64,000 nt of DNA from Ailurus styani (taxonomy: Eukaryota > Chordata > Mammalia > Carnivora > Ailuridae), in assembly GCA_002007465.1 (NCBI GenBank), contig LNAC01000735.1:639808-703807 (forward strand), in the 5' to 3' direction. A program made the translations under genes and the position numbers. Positions within the stretch are counted from its first letter, which is position 1; the number at the start of each line of letters is the position of its first letter. Below the pieces are notes generated by a model that was given only the letters and a program-made list of their open reading frames with translations, ran no database searches and was not told the origin of the DNA. Positions 12,801-25,900 of this stretch are shown here, piece by piece.

Positions 12801-15800
12801 TCTCCATAGAAGATCATGTCATCTGTGAATAAAGATAATTTTGCTTTTTCTTTTCCAATTTGTATGCTTTGTATTTGTTTATTTTTTGCTTAGTTGCTCT
12901 GGCTACAACTTCCAGTACTATGTTGAATAGAAGTGGCAATAGTGGGCATCCTTTTTGTTCCATCTTAGAGGAAAAGCTTTCAGTTTTTCGCTGTTGAGTA
13001 TGATGTTAGTTGTGGCCTTTTCATACATGACATTTATTATGTTGAAATAATTTTCTTCTATTCTTAATGTGTTGAATGTTTTTATTGTGAAAGAGTGTTA
13101 AATTTTTGTCAGATACTTTTACTTCATCAACTGAGATGATGATGTGATTTTTGTCCTTTGTCCTGTTAATGTAGTATATTACATTGATTGATTTTTGAAA
13201 CTTCCTTGCATCCCAGGGATAAATTCATGGTCATGGGTTTAATTTTTTCTAATGTGCTATTGAATTCAGTTTACAAGTACTTTGTTGAGGATATTTGGAT
13301 CAGTATTCATCAGGGATATTGGTCTTAGTTTTTGGTAGTATCTTTGTCTGGCTTTGGTATCAGAGTAATGTTGGCCTCATCAGTAATGTTGGTGAGTTTG
13401 GGAATGTTCCCTACTCTTCATTTTTTGGGAAGAGTTTGAGAAGGATTCGCATCAATTCTTCTTTAAACGTTTGATAGGATTGTCCAGTGAAGCCGTCTGG
13501 GCCTGGGTTTTTCTTTGTTGAGAGATTTTTGATTACTGATTGGATCTCCTTATTATATATCTATTCGCATTTTCTATTTCTACATAATTCAGTCTTGGTA
13601 GTTTGTATGTGTGTGAATTTATCCTGTCTGGTAGTTCATCTAATTTATAAGTGTATAATAGTTCATAGCAGTCTGTTATAATTCTTTTTTCTTGATATCA
13701 TTTTTTTGAAAATTAATTTTTCTTTTTTTTTTTTTAAAGATTTTATTTATTCATTTGACACAGAGAGAGAGATTACANCTTTTTTCTTGATATCATTTTT
13801 TTGAAAATTAATTTTTCTTTTTTTTTTTTTTAAAGATTTTATTTATTCATTTGACACAGAGAGAGAGATTACAAGTAGGCAGAGAGGCAGGCAGAGAGAG
13901 AGGAGAGAGGAGGAAGCAGGCTCCCTGCTGAGCANNNNNNNNNNNNNNNNNNNNNNNNNNNNNNNNNNNNNNNNNNNNNNNNNNNNNNNNNNNNNNNNNN
14001 NNNNNNCCACCCAGGCGCCCTGAAAATTAATTTCTAAGTTCAATAATTTAATAGAAATTTATAAATTTTAGAAAAATATTGGTAAGGCACCTGGGTGGCC
14101 CAGTCATTGGGCATCTGACTCTTGATTTGGCTCAGGTCCTGATCTCAGGGTCATGGATCGAGCCCCACTTTGGGCTCTGCATTCAGTGGGGAGTCTACTT
14201 GTCCCTCCCTTTTTGTGCCGCCCCCTGCTCTCTCTCTCAAATAAATAAGATCTTAAAAAAAAAGGAAAATATTGGTAATCCCCTGCAATGCAAGAGTGTT
14301 TTTGTCACTTTTGTATATTTTTTTTCCCAAGATTTTATTTTATTTTATTTTTGTGCCTATCCAGTGGAGTCTGTGTCCACTCTCCTGGAAGTTAATTGGG
14401 TCTCTGACTGCCTTGACCAGTAGAATAGGGCTGAAGTGATGATGTGTGACTTTTGAGGTCTGTCACAAGATGCCTTGCGCTTCTCCTTTTGCTCTTTTTG
14501 GTTGCTCATTCTTGAAACTCAGGTACCTTGGTGTGAGACTAAATCTGAGGAGAAGCCTTGGTGAAGAGGAATTGAGGCCCCTAGCCCACAGCCCTGGCTG
14601 AGCTCATATAGTCAGCATCAGCTACAAGCCAGTGAATGAGCCATCTTTATTTTTTTTTTTAAAGATTTTATTTATTTATTGGTCAGAGAGAGAGAGAGAG
14701 AGCATGAGCAGTGGAGACGGGTAGAAGGAGAAGCAGGCTCCCTGTGGAGCAAGGAACCCGATGCAGGACTCAATCCCAGGACTGTGGGATCATGACTGGA
14801 GCCAAAGGCAGATGCTTAACCGACTGAGCCACCCACGTGTCCTGAAAGAGCCATCTTTAAAGCAGACCTTCTGCCTCCTGTCCAGAGGTCCTGCTCATGC
14901 TACATGGATCGGAGATGAGCTTTCAGATATACAAACAAAATAAGCGATTGTTATTTTAAGCCATCGGGTTTTGGAGTACTTTGCCACACACACACAGAGT
15001 GATAGATGGTTAGAAAACACCCTTCAGGTGATCTCATCTGTTTCTATGGGATTAACTACACTAGGTCTCAGATTTGAACTTTCAGGTTAAATTTTTCTTT
15101 GGACTTCCTGACCCATATAACTAACTACTAATTAGATGTGTCTCTCCTTAAGCTCAATATGCCCAACATCAATGTGTCGTCCTTCTCCACCATCTGTTCT
15201 TTCTCCATTATCCCTTAATTTACTATCCAGTCATTCATAGCAGAAACCTGGGAAATCATTCTCAACTCCTGCATCTCCCCACATCTAATTTTACATTTTA
15301 AATATCTTTTGAATTCTTCATTCTAACAGCCAATGCCTTAATTGAGGTTTTCACCATCTCTCATGTTCTATTTTAGTAATAGTAACTGATCTTGTCTCTA
15401 TTCCTCCCTTTTTTTCCTCCCCACTCCCCTGAAGTTCATACTTGCCATTGCTGGCAGAGTAATATCTTTAAACACACATGTTACAATATTTCATACAATT
15501 TCTAAATGGTTTCAATTCATTTACAGAAAAAAGCCCTGCTTTCTTAGGAAGAGATAATGGTTTTTAATGATTTGGCTCCTTGCCAGATCTCCATCCTTAC
15601 TGCTTATTCCTCATTTTCAGTTTTTAATGCTGAATTACTGAGTGTTCTGCAGCTGTTCCTTCAGGCTGTTCTACCCATTCAGGCTTTGGTATAATTCAGT
15701 TCAATGTGGTTGTAGGACTGAGGATCCCACTTTCTTGCTGCTCGTTGGCTAGTGTTGCTCTTAGCTTCTACAGGCTGTTCTCAGGTCCTAGCCACAGGGC

Positions 15801-18800
15801 CTTCTCAAAAAATTGCAGCAGGACAATCCCACTGCTTTGTGCTATGACAGTCTTCTCTCATGGAACCTAATCAAGGGAATGGCTATCCTAGGGATTGGGA
15901 TTATGCAAGATTTGTGCACGAGGAATCTTGGGGACCATTTTGGAATTTGGCCTACCCATAGGTAGATATCAGTTTTTCTCCAGAAACTTTTAGGTTTAAA
16001 AAAAATCCTCAATAATTGCAAAGCTTGCAAGAAGGCATCTTCCTGTGTATCTACTTTTTTTATCCACTATTTGGTTACTCAGTGGGTTCTTCCAGTCTGG
16101 CAATTCATGTTCCTTCAGTCGTGGGAAACTTCTGTATTTATTTCAGTGATGATTTCTTCCTATTTTCTCCCTTCTTCTTTCTGGGATTCCTAGTGGGACA
16201 TTGGACCTCTTGAACCAGTCCTTCAACCTTTATTACATTTTCTCCTGTTTTCCGTCTTTTGCTATATGTAGTTTCTGGCAGATTTGTTCAATTTTAATTT
16301 TTATTTCTTTATGGATGCAGTATCTTCCCATCACTGGAGCTTATCAGTGGTGCTTTCTTGAATCTGCTTCCTGAATAGTCTCATTTTCTCCATGTTACCG
16401 GTTTTTGTGTTTGTTCTGGTTTCTATCTTTTATGTTAGAGCCTTCCCTCAGATGTGTGTTACTCCTTGGATATCTGTTAGTGATTTAGAATATGAACCTC
16501 AAAAGCTTATTGGAAATGCTGGGAATGTACATGAGACTTGTTAATTCTGTACTCTAAAGGGTGATTGGACCTGGGCTGCTTTTTGGAGAACCCTAATGTC
16601 AGTATCTTCAGGCTTTTCCTTGGGCTTAACGATTCTCAGAAAAAGATCTTTCCATCTTCTGCCCAGAGGACAGAAGTCTGGCCCCTTTTATTCTGGGAAC
16701 TGAATGTGTAGAGGGTTGGGGGTGTCTTAGCATTTGGTTACTTAATCCCCCCACTTTTGGCATGGTATTCACACTCAGATTTTCTGAAGACACCCCCCCC
16801 CCCCNAGTTGCCCAAACTCATGGTGTTGGGAGGGGAATCTTGAGATCTAACTCCTCCAAAGTTTTACCTGTTCCTCCTTATTTCAGAGCCTTCCTGCCAC
16901 TGCCCTCCAGTATTTCTCTCCTGGTTCCAGAGATACCAGGAACTGACAAACCCTGAGCAATTTTAGGGATGCTGCAGTTAAAATTGAACTGTTTCTTAGC
17001 TTTCTCTCTCTCGGCTTATAGTTTTGCTTTGTTAGATTCTAAGTCAGTTTTATTCTGTTTTCAGCTTCCAAAAAATGTTTGCCTTTTCTCTTCTCCTTTC
17101 TTCACATATGTATGTTTATTTCCTTTAAAGAAAATCTTCCTGCTATAGTTTTCCTGGGATTTCTGGAAGGAGTAAAATTAGATGTACATATTCAAACTGC
17201 TGTCATAACTCAGATGTTCCTCATTGTTTTGTAATATGTCATTACATGTTAAATTCTTATATGAAAGAACTTATTCCTCATTCTATTTCATTTGAGTTAT
17301 CTCTATCAGTACCACAGTTTTATTTATTTATTTTTTAAAATTTCTTTATAATGTGCTTTATTCCTTGTAGTTGCAATTTTGTGTTTAACTCCTTATAAAT
17401 GCGTTAGTTTTATAATGCTTAAACTATATAGGTAAACAGGGAGGATTAACCTCAGGAAATAATGAGGTAATTTCTGTTAATACTGGATTTATTTTACAGA
17501 CTTTTTTTTTTTTTACTCATGACTTTATTAATAAGAATTAGAGTTTAAATCCAAATGTTGGAAACCTATTCTCACACAGTGAAGACATTTTGTTCTTTTT
17601 TTTTTTTAAATGAAGACCGAAGTTGCTGAAGACCCTCAACAAGTTTCAACTGTTCATCTCCAACTAGGATTACCACTGGTTTTTATTGTTAGTCAGCAAG
17701 CAACGTATGAAGCTGATAGAAGGACTGCAGAATGGGTTGCTTGGCGTCTCCTGGGGAAAGCAGGAGTTCTACTCTTGTTAAGGTATCTTAACATTAAATA
17801 TTAAATTAAATATTAAATATTCACTAAATTAAATATTCACTATGTATAGCAAAACACTAGAATTTTTCTCTTTTGGGGCGCCTGGGTGGCTCAGTGGGTT
17901 AAAGCCTCTGCCTTCGGCTCAGTGTCCTGGGATTGAGCCCCCCACATCAGGCTCCCTGCTCAGCAGGGAGCCTGCTTCCTCCTCTCTCTCTGCCTGCCTC
18001 TCTGCCTACTTGTGATCTCTCTCTCTCTCCGTCAAATAAATAAATAAAATCTTAAAAAATTTTTTTTTCTCTTTTTAAAATATGGTAATATATTCACTTG
18101 TAAATAAACTTAGATCTCTAGTAAATTCTGATATAGTTAGAACCAGTTGCTAAGCTAAAGTCTGTACATTAAATATTAGCTTGATTAAAATTTAGACCTT
18201 TAAACTTTGCTAAATGAAGATGGAGACTGAGACTGGAACATCTAGTCTCTATTTATATCTAAAATATCTCAGACTCTGTAAATTGTAATCTTTATCCCAA
18301 ATTGTTTTTAGTGTAAGAACTTACAGTTCTCTTTTATGTTGACATCCTGGATGACTGTTCTTCAGATCAGCCATATAAAACATTTATTTCCATTTTGAAA
18401 AAGGGACTCTTTGGAAGTGGACATTCCTCAGCATGCTAATGTGGTCTTCAGAAGAGCGGAAGAGGTTAGTCATTTTACGTATTGCTCTGCAATGTCTGCT
18501 TATTTAAAGAAAGTTTGTGTGGTCATAAAATAATATATGCTTATCACAGAAAAATTCTATAAATTGCCACTATTCAAAGATTATTGCTATTAACATTTTG
18601 GTGTTCTTTTTTTTTTCATTTGTTAGTTTGTCTCTTATGTTCATATATATATATATATATATATATTTAAGAAAATTAGGATCATGCTGTATGTCCTACT
18701 TTTCATGTAAAATTATATTTAATTACTTGCTATTGTGCTATGATGCCTGCCTTTGTACACTGTTTTGAATATCACTGGTTCTTTCCTTTGGCTAAATTTC

Positions 18801-21800
18801 TGGAGGTAAAGTTTGTTAAAGGAAATGGGATTTTTTAAGGCTGTTAGAATACATTGTCAAATTGCCCTCCAGAAGCCAGCAAGGTTTGGAATTCCTTGTT
18901 CCTCATACATCTTGCCGGTACTGAGCATCACCATGTTAAAAAAAAAACAACAACAAACTTCTCTATCGACAAAGTTCCTGTTTTAACTTGCATATTTTTG
19001 ATTACTAATGAGGTTGAACATTTTTTAAAGGCTTATTTCCCATTTATTTGCCTTTGTAAATTTCTCTTAATGTTCCTTTTTTTCTTATATTTTTCTTAAA
19101 AATTTTCTTAATTATTAAGAACTCTTTAATTCTGCACATTTCAAAATATTATATAAATATCCTAAACAATTGATGTGTTTTTGAACTGCCAGTTTTTAAA
19201 AAAATTTTTTAAATTTACCTAAGTGATCTCTACACCCAACATGGGGCTCAAACTCATGATCCCGAGATCAAGAATTGGGTGCTCTACTGACTGAGGCAGC
19301 CAGCTAGGGGCCCCTGAGCTGCCAGATAATTTAAACTTAAATTCTCTTGCCTAGGGCTATGGCATGAATACTGGGTCATGGGTCAGAAGACTTGGATTCT
19401 GTTCCTTCTGGTTCTGGGACCAGATTAATGAATTAACTTCTCCAAGCTCAGTTTTCTCATTTGTGAAATATTCATAAAAGCTTCCCTTCTAACTTAAAAG
19501 AAATTTATAAGACAAAATAGGAAAATACTTTGAAAACTGTAGTATTGTTCAAATGTATATACTGTAGTATGGGACTAATATGCTCTGCTTTTTGGCTAGG
19601 TCATGAAAAGAGTACTTTCTGAAGCTGTTTTTTTGCTGGTAGATCAAGATCCTTAAATGAGAAATTATAATATTATTAGGAAATAGGTTTTATGGAAAAA
19701 TTAGAGTTCATGCTGGTTTCTGAGTTTTGATGTCTTAAATTGTTATAATAATTTTGTATAGCATGAGGTAAGATAGATAATAAGATAGCTATCTCTGCAA
19801 AGATATTTTCTGTAAAGGAAAGAAGAGTCTTTTCTCTGAGTCTCTATTGAATTCATTGTAAATCTTTTTTTTTTTTTAACCTTCTCATCAAAGCAATAAT
19901 GTTCTTCCTGGGTTTGTATAATCATTCCTTCTCTCTTCCTTTCCAGGCAAAGGGTTTGAGGGTCCTTAAAGTATAGAACTGCTTGCATAGATAGTATGCT
20001 CATACTACTATATTACTATAAGCAAGTTATAAAACATGTCTTTCAGTATTGCATTAGTACGTCAGAATTTTTTTTTCCTATGGCAGTAATTAGCAATATC
20101 GTATTAAGAGTTTATGCCATAGAATCTTATTGCCTAGTTCAAATCCAACTTTGTAACTGGGCAAATTACTTCTATATGTCTCTCTCTTTTTTTTTCCCAC
20201 TGTAAGAGTTAATAATAATATCTACTTTAAAGAGTTGTTGGGTCAGTCTATTAAAAGAAATAAAGTGCTAAATTAGCACAGGGGCCAGTACATTCTTAAG
20301 TGCTCAGTAAATACTAATACTCATCCATTCATTCTTTCCATAAGTATTTCTTGTGTACTGCTTTGTTTCAGGCACAGTCCTAGGCTCTGAGGATATAGCA
20401 ATGAACAAAAGCAAGTTTTTGCCCTCATGGAGCTAATAGACTAGTGGCAGGAGACAAATACAAAACCAGTATAGCTAGAATGTCAGATGGTGTTAAGGAC
20501 AATGGAAAAAAAAAATCAAGGTAAGGGAGAGAGTAGTCTTGGAAGACCTCACTGATTAGTAACAATAAAGCAAAGGAATATGCCTGTGGATATGTGGGGA
20601 AAGAGTCTTTTAGGCTGAGAGGACACATGAGCAGAAGCCCTGAGAGGAAGAGTTGTTTGTGTTTTAGCATAGTATTATGAGGAATAGATTAATGCCTAGG
20701 ATCTTTCTTAGTACCTGAGTTTTTATTTATTTTTTATTTTTTTTAAAGATTTTATTTATTTATTTGACTGAGAGAGAGATCACGAGTAGGCAGAGAGGAA
20801 AGCAGAGAGAGAGGGGGAAGCAGGCTCCCTACTGAGCAGAGAGCCGAATATGGGACTTGATCCCAGGACTCTGAGATCATGACCTGAGCCGAAGGCAGCG
20901 GCTTAACCCACTGAGCCACCCAGGTGCCCTGTACCTGAGTTTTTAAAAGCCCTTTTTAATTCCTTTCTTCAGAGTTTTTTTTTTTATATAAAATCAAACA
21001 AACTAAAAAGTAGAAAAAAAGAATGAACAACCATATACTTACTACCTAGATTTAACAATTAATATTTTATCAAATTTGCTTCACCTGTAATTTTTTCTGA
21101 AACATTCCAAAGAATGTTAGATATCATGACATTTACCCATAAATATCTAGCATGAAACTCTAAAATTATTGTTATTCTTCTATATATAACCACAATCTTA
21201 TCACACTTAACAAAATTAACAGTAACTTGTTATATCATAGCATAATCTCATAGCCAGTTCATATTCAAATTTTCTCACCCTAAAATTAATTTCTATAGAT
21301 GTTTTTTGTGAACCAGAATTTAGTTAAGGATTATGAATTGCATTTGGTGTGTTTCTTAAATGTCTCAATGTCTTAACACTCCCTCTCCTTTCCCCCCATG
21401 ATAGTGCCTTTTAGATACATGGGCCAGGTTTTCCATATTCTGGATTTGTCTGTTTCCTTTTGCTTTTGTCTGCCTTGCTCCTCTCTTCCCTTATGTTTTC
21501 TAAAAACTGGAAGTTAGATTGCCTAGCTCCATTAAACATTTTGGGTGAGAATACTTCACAGTGCTGGCTCATTTGTATTTTATCTTATCCTAACATGGAT
21601 GATGTCTGGTTTTCTCACTTCATGTTGCCACATTTGATTATTGAATTAAGATAGAGACAGTTAATTCTCTCCATCATTAGATGCATTTCCCTTATGCAAT
21701 TAGCAGATAAACTGTAGGTAGAAATGCAAATAAAACCACTAGAAATACCAGTACTCACCCCCCAGAATGGCTAAAAATTTAAGAAGTAACAATACCAAGT

Positions 21801-22968
21801 GTTTGTAAGAAGGTAGATTTACAAGAACATTTGGTAGGAGTGAAAATTAGTACAATGAAAATTGGAAAAATATATGGGAGTGCTTCCTAATGCTGAGGCT
21901 ATGTATATATCATGTGAACCAGCAATTTCATTCCTAGTATATATACACATTATATACAAAAATGTTTATACACATGCAGAAATGTGTATACACGTGCACC
22001 AAAAGACCGGTATAGTAATGTTCATAGCAGTTAGTATTTATAATGGTCCAAAGCTGGAAATAACACATGTCCATAAGCAATAGAATGGATAAACACATAC
22101 ATGCATATGGTATATACTAGTATATTCGTATAATGAATACATAATTGGAAAAGAATAAACTGCTTTTAAATGTAACATGGTAAACCTCACAAATAGTGTT
22201 GAGCAATAGAAGTGATCACAAAAAGAGTATAAGCCATATAAATTCAAAAATTATAAATTCAAAAACTGGCAAAATTATATAGATGGTGAAGAAAGTCAGA
22301 ATAGTGGTTACCTTTGGGGGAGGGTGATGACAGGGAGACGTAAGATAAGGTAAGGTAAGGACAGGTAAGGTAAGGCCTCTGGGTGTGCTGGTAATGTTCT
22401 GTATCTTAACCTGTGTGGTGGTTATATAAGTGTATCAGCTCTATAAAAATTCATCAAACTATACTCTTACAATTTGTGTTCTTTCCTGTATGGATATTGT
22501 ATTTGAATAAAGAAGTTTGCTACCACAATATCTATGTATACTCCAAACAAATTTGGTTTGACTTTAATCACTCTACCTTTTAACTCCATTATTATTTCCA
22601 CAGAAGAAACAAGTTGCTCATTTTGTAATATTAAAAAGATGAATATGTGATATCAAAGAACAAACACACTTAGAGTTATTTTATAACTTTATTCTCAGGT
22701 ATAGTTACAGTCAGGAATGATTTACTGAAATAATCTAGTGGCCTAAAATTTCATGTTTTTAAGATGTGATATTTGGGTATTAGTGAAAAAAAATTATGAT
22801 GGAATAATCTTAGTGGGCTAGGTTTGATATTCTTGAAATACCTGGGGGCAGATTGTAGCTTTATATTTTTAGCTAAATTTTAGTGGAATTATTGTAGGAT
22901 GAGGTATTATTTTGAATATTTCTGTGGAATATCAAAATTATTTTGATTGGCCCTGTTTGCAGTTAAGT

Positions 22969-22999
<31 letters not shown>

Positions 23000-25900
23000 T
23001 TGTGTGTATTCCTTATATATTGAGGTGGGGCATGTTATGTGTGAAATGTTGCAGACTTCAGTATAATGCAATTGTGACAGGCAAGTGAGACTTCCAGTTC
23101 TTTGCCTTTTTTTTTTTTTCATTAGTACACACTATCTTTATATAAAGTATGCTTTGGATACTTTTCATAATCATTATGGAATTTCCTTTTTTTTGTTTCA
23201 TTTAATTTTAAATCTGAAGTTTGAAGCTTTAGTTTCATTTCACTATCAAACAAGTAAAACATTTTTATTAAAATGGTTTGGTATATTTTTAGTCATGATT
23301 TTAAAAAATGAATGTATTTCTAGGGAGTGCCAGTGGAATTTTTGGTCTTACATGATGTTGATTTAATAGTATCCCGTGTGGAAAGTAATATGCACATTGA
23401 AGAAATACAAGAAGATGAAGATGAGGACATGGAAAGTCCAGATATGGGTAATGCATTTTGTGATGCTCCTTCCCCCTCCACCCCTCATTCTTGCTAGGCA
23501 CCCATAAGGTCAGTGAAATTTCAATGAATTAACTTTCTCATAGAATGTTTTGACACTCAAGACTATGAAAAAACCTGGAGAAACCTATTTTGAATGATAT
23601 TTTATCAAGTTGATTTGGTGGAAAAGGTAAGGATGCTATATATTTTGTTGAGTGTGATACATTTCATTGTTACATGCGAGGCTTCTAGCTTTCCACATCT
23701 GTGCCTTTATCTTCTAAATCAGTTTTTTTCAGCCCTCTTGGTCTTCTCCATGTTTAAAAATGACCTAGGAACCACAACTCGGTATTATTTTTATTTTTCC
23801 TATTAGGAAATGAAATTCTAGTAAATATTGTGGATTTGTAGTTGTAAATAAATCTGATTGTTTGGGCGCCTGGGTGGCTCAGTGGGTTAAAGCCTCTGCC
23901 TTCGGCTCAGGTCATGATCTCAGGGTCTGGGATCGAGGCCCACATTGGGCTCTCTGCTTGGCAGAGAGCCTGCTTCCTCCTCTCTCTCTCTGCCTGCCTC
24001 TCTGCCTACTTGTGATCTCTCTCTCTCTCTGTCAAATAAATAAATAAATAAAATCTTTAAACAAAAATCTGATGACAATTTGGGAGTAAATTTCAGTAAC
24101 ATTTAAAACTTCTTTTTAACCCATTTCATTTCCTTTTATTGTACTTATTGCTTATGTATTCTATAGTTTCAGGGCTATTCTCTTACACATTACTTACTTT
24201 GATTGAGTTAGCTGATGTCCCCTTCATTTTGTAGATGAAGAATCTGTGTTTTAGCCGGGAAAGGAAGTGTTAGAAGAAGAGGACAAGAGTGGATTGGCAA
24301 ATAAAAGTAAATAGGAAAATAGGCCTTTATTAATTTTGTTATTGAAGTTGTAACTTGTTAGTGTCATGGAATGTGGTGTTTTAAATTTCCTTTAAGTTAG
24401 TATAGTACAACTCTTATGTTTCAGATTTGAACACTAAGGCCCAGAGAGTTAGGTGACCAACTAGAATCACCTGTGGAGACGCACCGTAATTCAGATCTAG
24501 TATTTTTATTTTATAGTATTAGAAATCATATGAAAATAATGCTTTCAATTTTAAATTGTCTTCCTCTGTTCCTTTCTTTGTAACGTGTTATTATAAAGAA
24601 TTATGAACTTAGCATAAAGTAGACAGGATAATAGAACAAATCTCCTGGAATCCATTACCTGGCCCCACCCAACCACCAGCGACCCATGGCTATCCTGTTC
24701 CAGTCACTGCCCACCCCTTATTAGTTTGTTGCAAATCTCAAATATATAGTTTCATTGAAAAAGATTTCCCTGTGTATTTCAGAAATGTAAGGATTCTCCT
24801 TTTAAAATGAACATAATGAGCGCTGGATGTTGTATGCAATTGATGAATCATGGAATTCTACCTCTGAAACTAAAAGAGTATGTTAGTTAAATTGAAATGA
24901 AATTAAAAATATAAAAAATAAAAATAAATAAGCATAATTGGGGCACCTGGGTGGCTTAGTCTGTTAAGTGTCCAATTCTTGATTTTGGCTCAGGTCATGA
25001 TCCCAGGCTCATGAGATCAAGCCCTCTGTGGAGCTCTGTGCTGAGCATGAAGCCTGCTTGAGACTATCTCTTGCCCCACCCCTCCACAGCTTGTGCTTGC
25101 TTGCTTGCTCTCTTTCTCTCTAAAACAAACAAACAAAAACAACCCCCCAAAACCCCATAATTATTGCTATTATTACATCTGAATAACTAACAGTAGGGAG
25201 CCTGGGTGGCTCAGTCATTAAGCAGCTGCCTCCAGCTCAGGTCATGATCCCAGAGTCCTGCTTGGTGGGAAGCCTGCTTCTCTCTCTCTCTCTCTCTCGC
25301 TGTCAAATAAATAAATAAATCTTAAGGAAAAAAAACCCAGTAATTTTTAATATCATCAGATAGTCAGACAGTGTTTGCATTTCCATTTTCATGCTCCTTC
25401 ATGCCCCTGTGCCTTTGCACATGGTGTTCCCTTTGCTCTGTATGCCTCCACTGCCTTCCTTCACTGCCTACCTAAGTTCCATTTTCTTCTAATATTCAGC
25501 TAGTGTGAACTCTTCTAGGAAACTTAGTTTCTCTAATCGAGTCAGATGTCCCTTCAGTGTTGCCATATAATCTGTACAAAGTTCCAACAGAACATTTACA
25601 AATGCAAACTGTGTTGTTGTTTTTTTTACCCCATGCATGGATGGATGGATGGATAAATGGATGGATCCACTGGTTGATAGTTGGTCTAAGTTAATGAGAG
25701 GTTTTTACATATTCAGAATCCATGTAACTTGATGCACTTAGGATAAAATCTAAAAATCTTGGCTCATATGGTTTTTTATGATCTAGCTACTGCCTAGTCT
25801 AGAGTTTTCTCATGCCATTTACTTCATCCCATCTCGTTTTAGTCAAATTTGCCTTCCTTCAGTACATAGTATATACTAAGCTCTTTTATGTCTTAGAGTC

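Larger units (their letters stand above)
10440..13683 (-). mobile_element. Old L1 (3' UTR to mid ORF2), minus strand, with nested insertions
   Basis: The reverse complement of an old L1: 3' UTR at 10440-10790, then ORF2 read backwards to 13683. The minus strand at 12589-12807 still encodes a piece with the reverse-transcriptase-adjacent pattern of L1 ORF2p ([16 protein letters not shown]...KYLGI). Many stops and frameshifts make it dead. A younger L1 3' tail (10840-10995) and a Can-SINE (11594-11795) lie inside it. Confidence 0.88.
5369..17615 (+). other. Intron 5369-17615 (12.2 kb)
   Basis: The largest complete intron. The itemised repeats include eight Can-SINEs, minus-strand L1 pieces at 8742-9505 and 10440-13683, L2-type sequence around 15070-15680 and simple repeats. 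The stretches 5612-6515, 7442-8741 and 9860-10439 hold no recognised gene. The stretch 15640-17300 looks like further old interspersed repeat (for example the part around 16200-16560), but I could not assign a family. Confidence 0.65.
18465..23323 (+). other. Intron 18465-23323
   Basis: A 4.9-kb intron with a minus-strand old L1 piece (18500-19085), an old tRNA-Lys SINE (19200-19316), two MIR-like copies (19360-19500, 20110-20310), a Can-SINE (20726-20930), a plus-strand L1 3' end (21740-22525) and a TG repeat (22969-22996). The stretches 19530-20100 and 22526-22968 show nothing I can identify. Confidence 0.65.

Noticed and set aside
12589..12807. Minus-strand frame resembling part of a reverse transcriptase-bearing protein
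   Set aside because: A remnant of L1 ORF2 with stops on both sides, not a functional gene.
19200..19316. tRNA-Lys-like sequence on the minus strand, also at 50596-50692
   Set aside because: The cloverleaf is mutated, it is followed by a SINE body and tail, and it is one of many copies. It is a SINE head, not a tRNA gene.
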